Source: Bog-473 sp963807675
Lineage (GTDB): Bacteria; Actinomycetota; Acidimicrobiia; Acidimicrobiales; RAAP-2
DNA: 64,000 nt
NCBI GenBank assembly: GCA_963807675.1
Contig: CAWECP010000012.1
Coordinates: 1,550,001-1,614,000 of the forward strand
Reading direction: 5' to 3'
The stretch's first letter is position 1, and each line of letters begins with the position of its first letter. The notes beneath the pieces were generated by a model that saw only the letters and a program-made list of their open reading frames with translations, did no database searches and was not told where the DNA came from. The position numbers and the translations under genes were made by a program. Of this stretch, positions 33,817 to 43,351 are shown one piece after another.

Positions 33817-33901
33817 GGAGGGATGGCAGAGCGGACGAATGCACAGCTCTTGAAAAGCTGCGAGGCGCTAGCCTCCGTGGGTTCGAATCCCACTCCCTCC
33901 G
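33817..33901 (+). tRNA. tRNA-Ser (anticodon UGA)
   Basis: Acceptor stem GGAGGGA pairs with TCCCTCC, discriminator G. The anticodon stem CAGCT/AGCTG encloses loop CTTGAAA, anticodon TGA. A long variable arm follows, then the T arm with GGTTCGAATCC, as expected for serine tRNA. CCA is not encoded. 85 nt. No second copy of its 3' end is visible in the window, so no integrated element can be bounded here. Confidence 0.95.
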
Positions 33902-34054
33902 CCCTCTGATCACCCCGGCTACGTCGATGGCATAGTGCAGCGAGGCGCGTCCGGGTGAACGACACGATCCTGTTCTCCGATGTTGAAGGAAGGACGCTGC
34001 CGATCCACGTGGGCCGACGAGTTGCACGCTTTCCGCGAGATGAGCCTCGACGGA

Positions 34055-34078
34055 ACGGGTTTGACAGGTCAAACCCGT
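34055..34078. terminator. 24-bp near-perfect palindrome at the end of the DoxX-like gene
   Basis: ACGGGTTTGAC-AG-GTCAAACCCGT, an 11-bp stem with a 2-bp centre, begins 9 bp beyond the stop of the gene ending at 34087 (minus strand). No T-run follows, so it may be a factor-assisted terminator or an operator. The rest of 33902-34086 holds nothing recognisable. Confidence 0.4.
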
Positions 34079-34086
34079 AGGTCTTC

Positions 34087-36018
34087 TCAGCCTGCGTTCA
34101 ACGACGCGGTCTCCACGGGCGGCGGACTCCCAGTCGTGGTCGGAGCCGAACCCTGCTGTTGAGCCATGATCGCCGCCTCCACCACTTGAAGGTCGGAGGG
34201 GTCGATGGCCAACGGGCCTCCGGCCACCGGCACCTGCCAGACATGGGTCATGAACGGCGTGGTCGGATCGGCACTAGACCCCGGGTTACAAGGCTGCAGT
34301 CCATCGATCACGTGCGTGGTGTCACTCGAGCACAGGTTGGTATGCGCATGCCACTGCACAAGACAGCCGTAGGGCATCGGCCCGTTCCCACCACCCGGCA
34401 TCAGGAACATCGCCGCCACGAGGACCGGACCGTACGGGGTAGTGGCATAGACGAGGGAATCCACCTTGTTGGGATTCATGATGTCCTGCCTGTTCATGTA
34501 GCGGAAGTTCAGGTAGTGCACGACCGGATAATTGGTGGATGTGATCGGGACGTAGCCGTCTGCGACCGCCACACTGAGATCCTTGTACTTGGACACCGCG
34601 GCTGACACAGCCTGCACGTACTGGGTCGCTCCGAGAACCTGTTGCGCAGTCGGGTTGGCGGCGCAATTCGGAGTTTGCATCTCGTGGCCCTTGTCCTGCT
34701 CGTCGCTGGACACGACCAGCTCGTTCACTTCGGCTGGCGGCAGCGCCGGCCCGGTGTACTTCCAGTTGGAGTCCGTGACATTCAGGCCCGCCATGGCCGA
34801 CATGTTCATGGAATGCTTCGCCCCGCCTCGAGGGTCCGCCGCGGATGCTGAGCCCGACATCGACATGCCGGGCATGGAGTTGGCGGATCCCGTCGAGCTC
34901 CCGATTGCGCTGACCGATGAGGAGGAGGGGTGTGTGGAGCCAGAGGCCGAGATCACGACCTCGGTGCCGGCCGGGGTGACCGCGACGGCCAACGGCACAA
35001 GAGCGAGCACCAACACTCCCAGTACCGCGCCCACTGGGTATTGGGACATGAGTCGGGCTGCCACCGTGGGTTGGCTGGCTTGTGCCGGAACCAGCGGCAG
35101 AATGGAGAGGCCGATGAGCGCAATTATCGGCCCGTTGGCCGGGTCCGTTCCTCCGAATGTGAGGAGCTCACCCAGTCCTTGTCCGGTGACCCAGTAGCCC
35201 AAGGCGAGGGCAATGCCCAGAAAGATGAAGACCTCGATTCGATTCGACACCAGTGGCCCGAGGGCAATGACGATTGAAGTTGCGGCCAGAAGCACCGCCA
35301 CCCAGACTCCGGCGCCCGTGAAGGCGTGGCCGAAGGAGTTGAGCAAATGGGCGTACCAGCCCGGTTCCCCATTTGCAGTGGCAGACATCTGATTGGTCAC
35401 CGCAGTGCCGACTCGGTTGGCGGGGAACATCCAGATGATCGCTTCGAAGATCCAGATGGCCGCCCAGACCAACAGAGCGCCCGTTCCGCCAAAGACACCA
35501 CGGCCGGCAACCGAGGATTCGGCACCGACCCTGACCCGATTCGGATCGGCGTCTTCCCGCGGCCACAACATGGCACCGAGAAGGACGTAGAAGCACACGG
35601 CACCGGGTGCTCCAGCCAGTGGTGACGTGTGTCCGGTGAGGACCATGCCGAACCCCTCGCCGAAGAGGTAGATGCCGCCACCCCAAATAAACGACGCCAC
35701 CAGCGCTGGTTTGACCGTCCGTCTCGACAGCATGGCGGCACCAATTGCAATCTCAATCAGTCCGAAGACAGCGACCCACATGGTCGCTTCATGCGACAAG
35801 AAATTCGCCATGTGATTGATGGCCGACGCGACCAGCGTCGGCTGAGCGATGGCCATCGGCCGGATCACCGTGCCGACGAAGGCCGGCTTGAAGAGCGCAG
35901 GCTGGAACTTCAGCAGTCCGTCAAGGATCCAGATCAGACCCAGCACGATCTGCAACGAGCGCCGGGTCAGGTGAAGGCGCGCGGCGATCGAACGATTCGA
36001 GTCGGTGCGCGAAATCAT
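34087..36018 (-). CDS. DoxX-like membrane protein with large exported Met/His domain
   Basis: 643 residues. The first 340 or so form nine to ten membrane helices beginning SLQIVLGLIWILDGLLKFQP, the opening of DoxX/DoxD-like proteins. A Met/Ser/His-rich linker follows (NSMPGMSMSGS, KHSMNMSAM, about 383-420), suggestive of copper binding. A globular domain contains VVHYLNFRYMN, GPVLVAAMFLMPGGGNGP and CLVQWHAHTNLC. The HxH between two cysteines looks like a metal site. The domain recalls an uncharacterised actinobacterial family; function unknown. GGGGG lies 8 nt before the ATG. GC content is lower than in neighbouring regions. Confidence 0.65.
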   Translation of the reverse strand: MISRTDSNRSIAARLHLTRRSLQIVLGLIWILDGLLKFQPALFKPAFVGTVIRPMAIAQPTLVASAINHMANFLSHEATMWVAVFGLIEIAIGAAMLSRRTVKPALVASFIWGGGIYLFGEGFGMVLTGHTSPLAGAPGAVCFYVLLGAMLWPREDADPNRVRVGAESSVAGRGVFGGTGALLVWAAIWIFEAIIWMFPANRVGTAVTNQMSATANGEPGWYAHLLNSFGHAFTGAGVWVAVLLAATSIVIALGPLVSNRIEVFIFLGIALALGYWVTGQGLGELLTFGGTDPANGPIIALIGLSILPLVPAQASQPTVAARLMSQYPVGAVLGVLVLALVPLAVAVTPAGTEVVISASGSTHPSSSSVSAIGSSTGSANSMPGMSMSGSASAADPRGGAKHSMNMSAMAGLNVTDSNWKYTGPALPPAEVNELVVSSDEQDKGHEMQTPNCAANPTAQQVLGATQYVQAVSAAVSKYKDLSVAVADGYVPITSTNYPVVHYLNFRYMNRQDIMNPNKVDSLVYATTPYGPVLVAAMFLMPGGGNGPMPYGCLVQWHAHTNLCSSDTTHVIDGLQPCNPGSSADPTTPFMTHVWQVPVAGGPLAIDPSDLQVVEAAIMAQQQGSAPTTTGSPPPVETASLNAG

Positions 36019-36124
36019 GGTGCTACCCCCTTGGACAGCCCAGAAGTGGGCTGCCTCCGCTGTCCAGGCTACCGGAGAGCCCCGCGGCCAAACAGGCGGC
36101 CCGTGAGGTGGGTGTTCGCCCGTT

Positions 36125-37018
36125 TCACGTCATACGCTCACTGTTTCGCGCCGCAGCGAGCTTGTTCGCCCGCTTCACCAGACCGATTGCGTCCAGTGAC
36201 CGACACACATCGGCGAACGCGTCGGTCGGACCCGCCCAACACAGGTCGTCGACCGACCGCAGGAGTGAAGGGTCGAGGCGCAGCGTGGCCAGGTGCTTGA
36301 ACAACAGCGCGTTGTCGTGGTCGTCCTGCAGCGTCGCGGCCAGCTTGGCGGCGCCGCGGACGGTCACCTCCCACACGTCCGGGTCGGCCGGGATGTCCTC
36401 GATGTGGGCCCAGCGAGCCAGCACGGTGGAGGCGGACTTGGCCCCCCATCCGGGAAGCCCGGGAAACCCGTCGGCGCTGTCGCCCACGAGCGCCAGGTAA
36501 TCGGGGATGGAGGACGGCGGGACGCCGAACTTGGCCACGACGCCGGCCTCATCGAGCACGAGGTCCTTGCGCCTGTCCAGCTGGACGACCCTCGTGGCGC
36601 GGACGCACTGGCCGAGGTCCTTGTCCGGTGTGCAGATGACGACCTGCTCGACCGTCGGGTCGTCGGCGGCGATGGCGGCGGCGCTGGCCAGCGCGTCGTC
36701 CGCCTCCTCGTCGACCATGGCCCAAACGACGACGCCGAGCGCTTCGAGCGCATCCTCGAGGGGCCAGAATTGCGACCGCAAGTCGGGATCGATGCCCTCG
36801 CCCGTCTTGTAGCCGGGCCACAGGTCGTTGCGGAACGACTCGATGATGTGATCGGTGGCGACCCCGAGGTGGGTGGCACCCTGTTCGAGGAGCTGCAGAA
36901 CGGAGCCGACGACGCCCCGGGCGGCCGCGACCTCGTGGCCTGCAGCAGTGCGGTGAGGTGGGGCCCCGTAGAAGTGACGGAACAGCTCGTAAGTGCCGTC
37001 GACGAGGTGGACCTTCAC
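36125..37018 (-). CDS. 5'-3' exonuclease (PIN/FEN family)
   Basis: 297 residues, a stand-alone relative of the DNA polymerase I N-terminal nuclease. Acidic metal ligands are visible in HLVDGTYELFRHF, DEEADDALAS and ICTPDKDLGQCV, with the helix-hairpin-helix DSADGFPGLPGWGAKSAS. It probably removes RNA primers or flaps. The start is GTG 37018 (KVHLVDG follows), 14 bp from the stop of the reductase gene on the same strand, so it is likely the last gene of that operon. Confidence 0.87.
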   Translation of the reverse strand: MKVHLVDGTYELFRHFYGAPPHRTAAGHEVAAARGVVGSVLQLLEQGATHLGVATDHIIESFRNDLWPGYKTGEGIDPDLRSQFWPLEDALEALGVVVWAMVDEEADDALASAAAIAADDPTVEQVVICTPDKDLGQCVRATRVVQLDRRKDLVLDEAGVVAKFGVPPSSIPDYLALVGDSADGFPGLPGWGAKSASTVLARWAHIEDIPADPDVWEVTVRGAAKLAATLQDDHDNALLFKHLATLRLDPSLLRSVDDLCWAGPTDAFADVCRSLDAIGLVKRANKLAAARNSERMT

Positions 37019-37031
37019 CGTGGCCGACTTA

Positions 37032-37610
37032 TCAGGCGGCCGGGTGGTACGTCATGACGACCACGCCGTCACCCATGGTGTCCACGCCACCCAAGGTCCA
37101 CGCCGCCGCTTCGGTGAGGTCGCCGAACAAGCGCTTGCCGCTGCCCAGGACGACGGGAAAGACCATCAAGCGCAGCTCGTCGACCAAACGCTGCTCGACC
37201 AGCAACTGGACAAGGGCGGCGCTCCCTGCCACGAGGAGGTCCCCGGCGAGGCGAGCCTTGAGCTCCGAGACCGCTGAGCCGATGTCACCCTTGAGCACCG
37301 TGGTGTTGTTCCAGGTGGCATCCTCGTCCGTCAGCGAAGCGGAGACGACGTACTTCGGCATGGAGTTCATTTTGGCGGCAAATCCAACCGGGTCCTCCAT
37401 TCCAGGCCAGGCCGCGGCGAAGCCTAGATAAGTGACTCGACCCAGGAGCAACGCCTCTGCCTGAAGCGTCTCGTCGAGCTTGAACCGGTCTCTCTCGGGC
37501 CCGCGGTTGAAACGGAAGGTCCACCCGGCATGCCTCGTGCCCTCGGCGCCACCGGGGTCCTCCATGACACCGTCGAGCGACACGAACTCGGACACCACGA
37601 TCCTGCCCAT
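37032..37610 (-). CDS. dihydrofolate-reductase/RibD C-terminal-like reductase
   Basis: 192 residues. VVSEFVSLDGVMEDPGG opens the RibD C-terminal/DHFR-like fold; LLLGRVTYLGFA and DLLVAGSAALVQLLVEQRLVDEL mark the NADPH-binding half. Actinobacterial members of this group are often F420- or NADPH-dependent reductases of unknown substrate. GGAGGGAG lies just before ATG 37610; the frame is open upstream into the RidA gene and is ignored there. It follows RidA by 13 bp. Confidence 0.85.
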   Translation of the reverse strand: MGRIVVSEFVSLDGVMEDPGGAEGTRHAGWTFRFNRGPERDRFKLDETLQAEALLLGRVTYLGFAAAWPGMEDPVGFAAKMNSMPKYVVSASLTDEDATWNNTTVLKGDIGSAVSELKARLAGDLLVAGSAALVQLLVEQRLVDELRLMVFPVVLGSGKRLFGDLTEAAAWTLGGVDTMGDGVVVMTYHPAA

Positions 37611-37623
37611 GCTCTCCCTCCAT

Positions 37624-38055
37624 TCACTCGTTCCCCGCCGGCGCGTCGGCCAATGCGGCGATGGCTTCGATCTCCACCAGCTGCTCCGGATAGCCCAAGA
37701 CGCGGACCCCGAGGAGAGTAGCGGGGGGCTCGTGGGCACCGAACCGGCGTCGCACGACGTTCCACGCGGCCACCAGGTCGGACTGCTCTCCGCTCGCCAC
37801 GTACACCGTCGTCTTCACCACGTCGTGCAGGCTCGCTCCGGCGGCGCCGAGAGCCCGGACCAGATTGTCCATACTCTCCTCCGCTTGGCCCGCGACGTCC
37901 CCCACGCAGGAAATGGCACCCTTGTGGTCGATGGGACACGCTCCCGCGGTGAAGACGAGGCGCCGGCGGTCTCGCACCACGGCTGCGTCGGCGTACGTGG
38001 CGCCAGCGAAGAGCTCGGACGACCTGACCAGCTCCACCGGCGATGCATCGGACAT
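37624..38055 (-). CDS. RidA/YjgF-family protein
   Basis: 143 residues, a trimeric enamine/imine deaminase-type protein. LVFTAGACPIDHKGAI and VKTTVYVASGEQSDLVAAWNVV match the family. The key arginine that binds carboxylates in true RidA is expected near the end; here the stretch is GVRVLGYPEQLVEIEAIA, with the arginine shifted, so the substrate may differ. ATG 38055 is chosen because homology begins directly after it; there is no strong ribosome site. First gene of a run with the reductase and the exonuclease. It is divergent from an MFS pump. Confidence 0.8.
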   Translation of the reverse strand: MSDASPVELVRSSELFAGATYADAAVVRDRRRLVFTAGACPIDHKGAISCVGDVAGQAEESMDNLVRALGAAGASLHDVVKTTVYVASGEQSDLVAAWNVVRRRFGAHEPPATLLGVRVLGYPEQLVEIEAIAALADAPAGNE

Positions 38056-38238
38056 GCCAGCAAAGCCTGTCACAGGCGACCGGTAAAACGCTCCTGGACG
38101 CATCCGGCAGACGACGTCCGATTTCCGCCGGATGCGGCCCTGGCCCACTCGTAGGGTGGGAATACCCGCCCCCGGCCGTGCGTTGCCAGAAGGCAGGCGG
38201 GGGCTGGCACGTCCACACGCTCTGTCAGAGGGAGATTG

Positions 38239-39768
38239 ATGCGCAGCAACCCCGACCGCAGCGGCCTCATAGAGGTCGCACCCGGGAAGATCGCACCGGC
38301 GTGGCTCGTGCTCGGCATCGTGCTCGTGGGCCAGTTCATGGTGGTGCTCGACGCGTCCATTGTGAACGTCGCCCTGCCCTCCATCCAGCACGACCTGCGG
38401 TTCAGCTCTTCCGGCCTGCAGTGGATCGTGAACGCCTACACGTTGACCTTCGCTGGTTTCCTCCTACTGGGCGGCCGGGCGGCGGACCTTTTCGGCCGCC
38501 GCAAGGTGTTCCTCATCGGCCTCACGGTGTTCACGGCGTCAAGCCTCCTCGGCGGGTTGGCGCAGAACCAGACCTGGCTGGTCGGTGCCCGGGCGGTGCA
38601 GGGTCTCGGGGCCGCTATCCTCGCTCCCGCCACCCTCACGATCCTGACGGCGAGCTTCACCGAAGGACCGGCCCGGGCCAAGGCGCTCGGCGCCTGGAGC
38701 GCCGTGTCCTCCGCCGGCGCCTCGGCCGGCGCCCTCTTCGGGGGCATCCTTGTCGAATTCCTCAGCTGGCGCTGGATCCTCTTCGTGAACGTGCCCATCG
38801 GGGCGGTCGCGCTGGTGGCCGCGCTGCGCTACGTCCCCGAGTCGCGGGCCGACGTTCAGCACCGCAGCCTCGACCTGGGCGGCGCCATCACCGTCACTGC
38901 TGGTCTGGTCGCGATCGTCTTCGGCATCGTGCGGACCGAGACCTACTCCTGGGGCTCGGCGCAGGTCCTCATACCCCTGGCGCTCGGCGTCATCCTGATC
39001 GGAGTCTTCCTCTACCTCCAGGCCCGGGTGTCGAAGGCGCCGCTGGTGCCGCTCGACATCTTCCGCTCCCGCAACGTCGCGGGAGGCAACGCCGTGATGC
39101 TGCTGATGTTCGGCGCCCTCTTCGGATCCTGGTACTTCGAGACGCTCTACATGCAGCACGTGCTCGGATACAGCCCGCTGCGAGCCGGACTGGCGTTCCT
39201 CCCGCAGACGCTGCTCATCGCCGCTGGCGCACAGGTGACGTCTCGCCTGGTGCCGCGCTTCGGCCCGCGGCCGCTGATCCTGGTCGGCTCGTTGGTGGCC
39301 GCGGTCGGCGTGGGCTGGTTGACGCAGATCACACCGAACTCCACCTTCATCGCCGACCTCCTCGGTCCCTACGTTCTCATCGGTCTCGGCATGGGTCTGA
39401 CCGTCACCCCGATCGCCGTGGCGGGAACGGCGGGGGTCTCCCCCGAGCGGGCGGGACTCGCCTCAGGTCTCCTCAACACCTCGCGCACGGTCGGCGCATC
39501 CTTGGGCTTGGCCGTCTTGGCCACGCTGGCCGCGACGAGGACCACCTCGGTCCTCTCGGGCACCGCGCCGAGCCCTGCCCACACCGCCGCCGCCCTGACC
39601 GACGGGTACGCACTGGCGTTCGGGGTGGCTGCCGGCCTGCTGCTGGCCACGGCGGCCGTCGCGCTGGCCACGGTGCCTTCGCTGCGCGAAACCACCCGCG
39701 CCGCCCTGGCGGTGCCGGCTGAGGACGTGCTGCCTCTCGAGTTGGACGAGGCGTTCGAGACGCCCTGA
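38239..39768 (+). CDS. MFS transporter, DHA2 family (14 spans)
   Basis: 509 residues, drug:H+ antiporter type. Motif A is GGRAADLFGRRKVF, motif C-like stretches and VVLDASIVNVALPSIQHDL in span 1 are diagnostic of DHA2 (EmrB/QacA-type) exporters. The last quarter continues with four more spans as expected. AGAGGGAG lies before ATG 38239. No adjacent regulator on this side; RidA is divergent over 183 bp that show nothing clear. Exported compound unknown. Confidence 0.9.
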   Translation: MRSNPDRSGLIEVAPGKIAPAWLVLGIVLVGQFMVVLDASIVNVALPSIQHDLRFSSSGLQWIVNAYTLTFAGFLLLGGRAADLFGRRKVFLIGLTVFTASSLLGGLAQNQTWLVGARAVQGLGAAILAPATLTILTASFTEGPARAKALGAWSAVSSAGASAGALFGGILVEFLSWRWILFVNVPIGAVALVAALRYVPESRADVQHRSLDLGGAITVTAGLVAIVFGIVRTETYSWGSAQVLIPLALGVILIGVFLYLQARVSKAPLVPLDIFRSRNVAGGNAVMLLMFGALFGSWYFETLYMQHVLGYSPLRAGLAFLPQTLLIAAGAQVTSRLVPRFGPRPLILVGSLVAAVGVGWLTQITPNSTFIADLLGPYVLIGLGMGLTVTPIAVAGTAGVSPERAGLASGLLNTSRTVGASLGLAVLATLAATRTTSVLSGTAPSPAHTAAALTDGYALAFGVAAGLLLATAAVALATVPSLRETTRAALAVPAEDVLPLELDEAFETP

Positions 39769-39882
39769 CGCTACGTGGCGGGTACACCCCGCTGCACCCT
39801 TATTGATGGCGTCGGCGATCGCCGCCACTTGGTGCCGCGTGACCAGCCCCTCACCGCGAGCACCCACGAGACGACCCGCGGC

Positions 39883-40272
39883 TCACGAAGGTGGCGGTTC
39901 GACCTGCTCCATGAACTCGAGCCGGATCCCACCAGGCGCCTCGACGAAGGCGATCCGGCGCGTGCCGAACGTCCCGCTGACGACCCGCGGGCCCCACAAC
40001 ACTGTGTGGCGCTCCAGTTCGGCATCGAGATCGTCGACGAAGAGGGCGGGGTGCAAGAAGCCCTCGGCCGGGAGTGTGCAGGCGTCCTCATAGATGGCCT
40101 GGGTGAACAGCGTCAACGCCAACGCACCCAGCTGGACGTCGGCCCGTCGGCCGTTCTCCCACGCCACGGGCTCGGTCACCGTGGCCCCGGCCGCCTGGTA
40201 CCAGGCGCAGGCCGACTCGAGGTCCTCGTCGCGCACCTTGACGGCCAGGTTGGCCAGGCCGGTGACGGCCAT
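39883..40272 (-). CDS. VOC-family protein
   Basis: 129 residues, two beta-alpha-beta-beta-beta modules: GLANLAVKVRDEDLESACAW and HPALFVDDLDAELERH. It ends with FVEAPGGIRLEFMEQV, where the last Glu is the usual metal ligand. The ATG overlaps the stop of the preceding VOC gene (TGATG). Third gene of an operon with an amidohydrolase and another VOC protein, probably a catabolic cassette for a small organic compound; activity unknown. Confidence 0.82.
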   Translation of the reverse strand: MAVTGLANLAVKVRDEDLESACAWYQAAGATVTEPVAWENGRRADVQLGALALTLFTQAIYEDACTLPAEGFLHPALFVDDLDAELERHTVLWGPRVVSGTFGTRRIAFVEAPGGIRLEFMEQVEPPPS

Positions 40273-40766
40273 CAGTGCAGCGGCGTGCCGTACAGGGAGC
40301 CGAGGTCCTCCGCGATGAGCTCGAGCCGCACACCGTCGGGATCCGAGAAGTAGAGGGATGTCTCGCTCTCGATCTGGGTGGCGACGCCGGCCTCCTCGAG
40401 TCGTGCCTTCGCCGCGTCCCACTGCGTACGGTCCACCGAGATGGCGAGGTGGTGGAACCCGCCCAGCACTTCTGCGTAGGCGCCCAGATCGAGACCCGGG
40501 AAGTCAAAGAAGGCCAGCGCGTTGTCATGACCCAGGTCGAAGAACAGGTGCGTAGACCCCTGGTAGTCGCGGTTCTCGAACAGCTCCACCAGCGGGAACC
40601 CGAGCAACTCCTGGTAGAAGCGGATGGTCCGCTCGACGTCCGAGCACAGCAGCGCCAGGTGATGCACGCCACGGGCCACCGACTCCGGCCGAGCAGACGG
40701 TTCTCGGAGGTAGGTGTCGCGCAGGCGCTCTCGCTCGGCCGCCTTGGATTCGAGGTCGATGCTCAT
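40272..40766 (-). CDS. VOC-family protein (dioxygenase/glyoxalase-like)
   Basis: 164 residues. After a charged N-terminal helix, VHHLALLCSDVERTIRFYQE and FHHLAISVDRTQWDA form the two VOC modules. Candidate metal ligands are the first His of each HH pair and the Glu in DGVRLELI. The start overlaps the amidohydrolase stop (ATGA) and its stop overlaps the next VOC gene. Its place next to an amidohydrolase-2 enzyme fits ring-cleavage or decarboxylation chemistry, which is inference. Confidence 0.85.
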   Translation of the reverse strand: MSIDLESKAAERERLRDTYLREPSARPESVARGVHHLALLCSDVERTIRFYQELLGFPLVELFENRDYQGSTHLFFDLGHDNALAFFDFPGLDLGAYAEVLGGFHHLAISVDRTQWDAAKARLEEAGVATQIESETSLYFSDPDGVRLELIAEDLGSLYGTPLH

Positions 40767-41911
40767 AAATGGAGGAGCCAGGCGGCGTTGGCCCCCAGGA
40801 TCTTCGATCGCGCCACGTCCGTCAGCCCGGCTACGGCGCGCTCCGCTGCGGCCATGGGATCGGCCACCCCCTCGGCATGAGGCCAGTCGCTCCCGATCAT
40901 GTAGGTGTCGTCGCCGACCTTGGGAACGAGCCGGTTGGGCATCTCATAGGGCAAGGCAGCCACCCGCACCTGCCGCAGGAAGTACTGCGACGGCCGGTCG
41001 CCGAGCGCGTGATACGGCTCGCCGTGCCGCAAGGCGTAGAAGTCGGACGCGCCGTCGATGTGCAAGAGGAAGCTTGGTACCCAGCTTGCCGTGAGCTCCA
41101 CCACGCCGACGCGCAACGCCGGGAATCGGTCGAGCACGCCGTTCAGGATGAGGTCGGCCAGTGCCACCGCCGGTGCCAGGTACAAGAAGATGGAGTCGAA
41201 GAGCCGCTCCCCCTCCTCGGGCTCGCCGCCGCGCCAGGCCGGGTCTAGCGGGCTCTCGAAGTCCGACACGTGGAAAACCGGGGCAACACCCTGGTCGGAG
41301 AACGCCGCCCAGACCGGATCGAAGTCGCGATGCGAGAGCGGCTTCCCGTCCACGGGCGCCGGGGCGATCATGGCGAGCCGGATCCCCTGAGCCCGAATGC
41401 GACCGATCTCCTCGACCGCCCAGGCGGGATCGTGCAGCAGGACGTGCGCCACGCCGAAGAGGCGGCCCTGCCCGTCACCGCACACGTCGGCCGTGAACCG
41501 GTTGTAGGCCCGGGCGTTGGCCCGCTGTGCCTCGCGGTCCGCGGCGAGCCGCTGCTCCCAGAGCAGCCCGTAGTTGGGGAACAGGACGGCGGCGTCCAAC
41601 CCGAACCCGTCGAGCGAGGCCAGTCGCCCGGCCGCCAGCCGGTACGAGTCCGGCACCAGCTCGTCGAACGAGGCCGGGGCGTGCTCGCCGCGCAGCCGGC
41701 GGAGCCGGTCGTCACCGATGAGCGAAGAGCGCTCCGGGATCGGCACCTCGACCGGCGTCAGTTGCTCGCCGCGCCAGGTCAACCAGGGCCAACCTGCCTC
41801 GTCGTCCGCAATAACGAGCGCGTCGTCCCGGTGCGCCGGCTCGATGTAGTCGGACCAGGTCGTCCTCGACTCGAATAGGTGCTGGTCGACGTCGATGGTC
41901 TGGAGCTCCAT
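40763..41911 (-). CDS. amidohydrolase (amidohydrolase-2 / ACMSD-like)
   Basis: 382 residues, TIM-barrel metal-dependent hydrolase or decarboxylase. IDVDQHLFE gives the first D-x-H ligand pair, later histidines are in FHVSDFES, and GSDWPHAEG carries the terminal catalytic aspartate. Relatives decarboxylate or hydrolyse aromatic acids. GGGGAGGG before ATG 41911 fixes the start; the upstream open frame to 42049 is ignored. First gene of an operon with two VOC proteins, divergent from a leaderless MFS pump that may move the same compound. Confidence 0.87.
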   Translation of the reverse strand: MELQTIDVDQHLFESRTTWSDYIEPAHRDDALVIADDEAGWPWLTWRGEQLTPVEVPIPERSSLIGDDRLRRLRGEHAPASFDELVPDSYRLAAGRLASLDGFGLDAAVLFPNYGLLWEQRLAADREAQRANARAYNRFTADVCGDGQGRLFGVAHVLLHDPAWAVEEIGRIRAQGIRLAMIAPAPVDGKPLSHRDFDPVWAAFSDQGVAPVFHVSDFESPLDPAWRGGEPEEGERLFDSIFLYLAPAVALADLILNGVLDRFPALRVGVVELTASWVPSFLLHIDGASDFYALRHGEPYHALGDRPSQYFLRQVRVAALPYEMPNRLVPKVGDDTYMIGSDWPHAEGVADPMAAAERAVAGLTDVARSKILGANAAWLLHL

Positions 41912-41963
41912 GGACCCTCCCCGGCGCAGAGTACCAGTGGCTTCTCCCCTTAGTCTCGCCGAG

Positions 41964-43351
41964 GTGGGACCGGGTCTCGGGGGCGACGGGCTGTGGGCGC
42001 CGCACCGACGCGCCCTCACCCTGGGTCTGGTGCTCACCATCACCTTCATCGCATCGGAAGCCTTGGCCGTGGTGACGGTGATGCCGGTCGTGGCCCGCGA
42101 CCTCCATGGTCTCGCCCTCTACGGATGGGTCTTCTCGACGTTCATGCTGGCCAGCCTTGTCGGCATCGTGGTGGCCGGGCGCGACGCCGACCGTCACGGT
42201 CCGGCCCGCCCCTACGTGGCCGGTCTGGTGCTGTTCGCCACCGGACTGGTGGTGGCCGGGCTGGCGCCCTTCATGTGGGTGCTCGTCGTGGGGCGCTTTC
42301 TCCAGGGTCTGGGGGCCGGGGCCGTCCCGGCGGTGGCGTACGTCGCCATCGGCCGCAGCCTGCCCCAGAGACATCGGGCCCGCATGATGGCGGTCCTGTC
42401 GACGGCCTGGGTGGTTCCGGGGATCGTCGGCCCGGCCCTGGCTGCGGCGGTGAGCCACCTGTTCGGGTGGCGCTGGGTCTTCCTCGGGCTCATCCCTCTG
42501 GTGGCACTGGCTGGGCCGATGGCACTGCCGGCTCTGCTGCGCCTCGGACGACCCGACGTCGAGCGCGGCGACGAGCACCGGGTGACCGATGCGATCCGCA
42601 CCGCGTCGGGCGCGGCGCTGGTGCTCGGGGCCCTGGGAGCCCGCAACCTCTTCGTAGGAGTCGTCCTGGCGCTGGCGGGCGTGGTGATCGGTGTGGCGCC
42701 GCTGCGCCGGCTTCTTCCCCGGGCACGCTGCAGGCGGCACGCGGCTTGCCGGCGACCATCCTCAGCCGCGGCCTGCTCACCTTCGCGTTCTTCGGAGCCG
42801 ACGCCTACGTCACGCTCACCATCACGACGGTGCGTCATCACAGCACCCTGGCGGCCGGTGGGGTCGTCACCGCGTCGACCTTGGCCTGGACCGCTGGTTC
42901 CTGGGTCCAGGCCCGCCTGAACGAGCAGTGGGAAGGGGCCCGGCTCGTCCGGGTCGGGCTCTGCCTCATTCTGGCCGGGACCGCCGGCATGGCCTGGCAG
43001 CTGCGGCCGGACGTTCCGTTGTGGGAGGCCTACGTCGCCTGGTCCGTCGCCGGACTGGGCATGGGGCTCAGCTACTCGCCTATTTCGCTCATGATGCTGC
43101 GCGGGGCACCCGCGGGAAGGGAAGGTTGGGCGTCGTCGTCACTGAACCTGGCGGACGTGCTGGGCACGGCACTGGGCGTCGGAGCCGGTGGAGCAGCCGT
43201 GGCAACCGTGTCGCGTGGCTCGGGCCCCATCGCCGCCGGCGTGGTGGTGGCCTTCGCCGTGGCGGCGGCCGCCGCTGTCGTCGCCCTGTTCGTGGTCCGG
43301 CGCCTGCCGGGGACGCTCACCCGCGCGCCCGAGGCGCCGGTCACTCGATAG
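41964..43351 (+). pseudogene. MFS transporter, frame broken by one missing base
   Basis: About 462 residues when repaired. Frame 1 gives spans 1-8 (ITFIASEALAVVTVMPVVA, GRFLQGLGAGAVPAVAY) to GVAPLRRLLP. Frame 2 continues PGTLQAARGLPATILSRG and the remaining spans to 43351. The break is at CCCC (42717-42720), where five C would keep frame, a homopolymer miscount or a real deletion. GTG 41964 lies 7 nt after TAGTCT (41951-41956), a leaderless start. Its 3' end overlaps pheA by 11 bp (convergent). Substrate unknown. Confidence 0.82.

Noticed and set aside
33817..34086. tRNA-Ser as integration site of a mobile element
   Set aside because: No integrase gene and no second copy of the tRNA 3' end found in the window.
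38043..39722. 559-residue frame overlapping the DHA2 pump in another frame
   Set aside because: Arg/His/Pro-rich shadow; the pump frame has correct spans and motif A.
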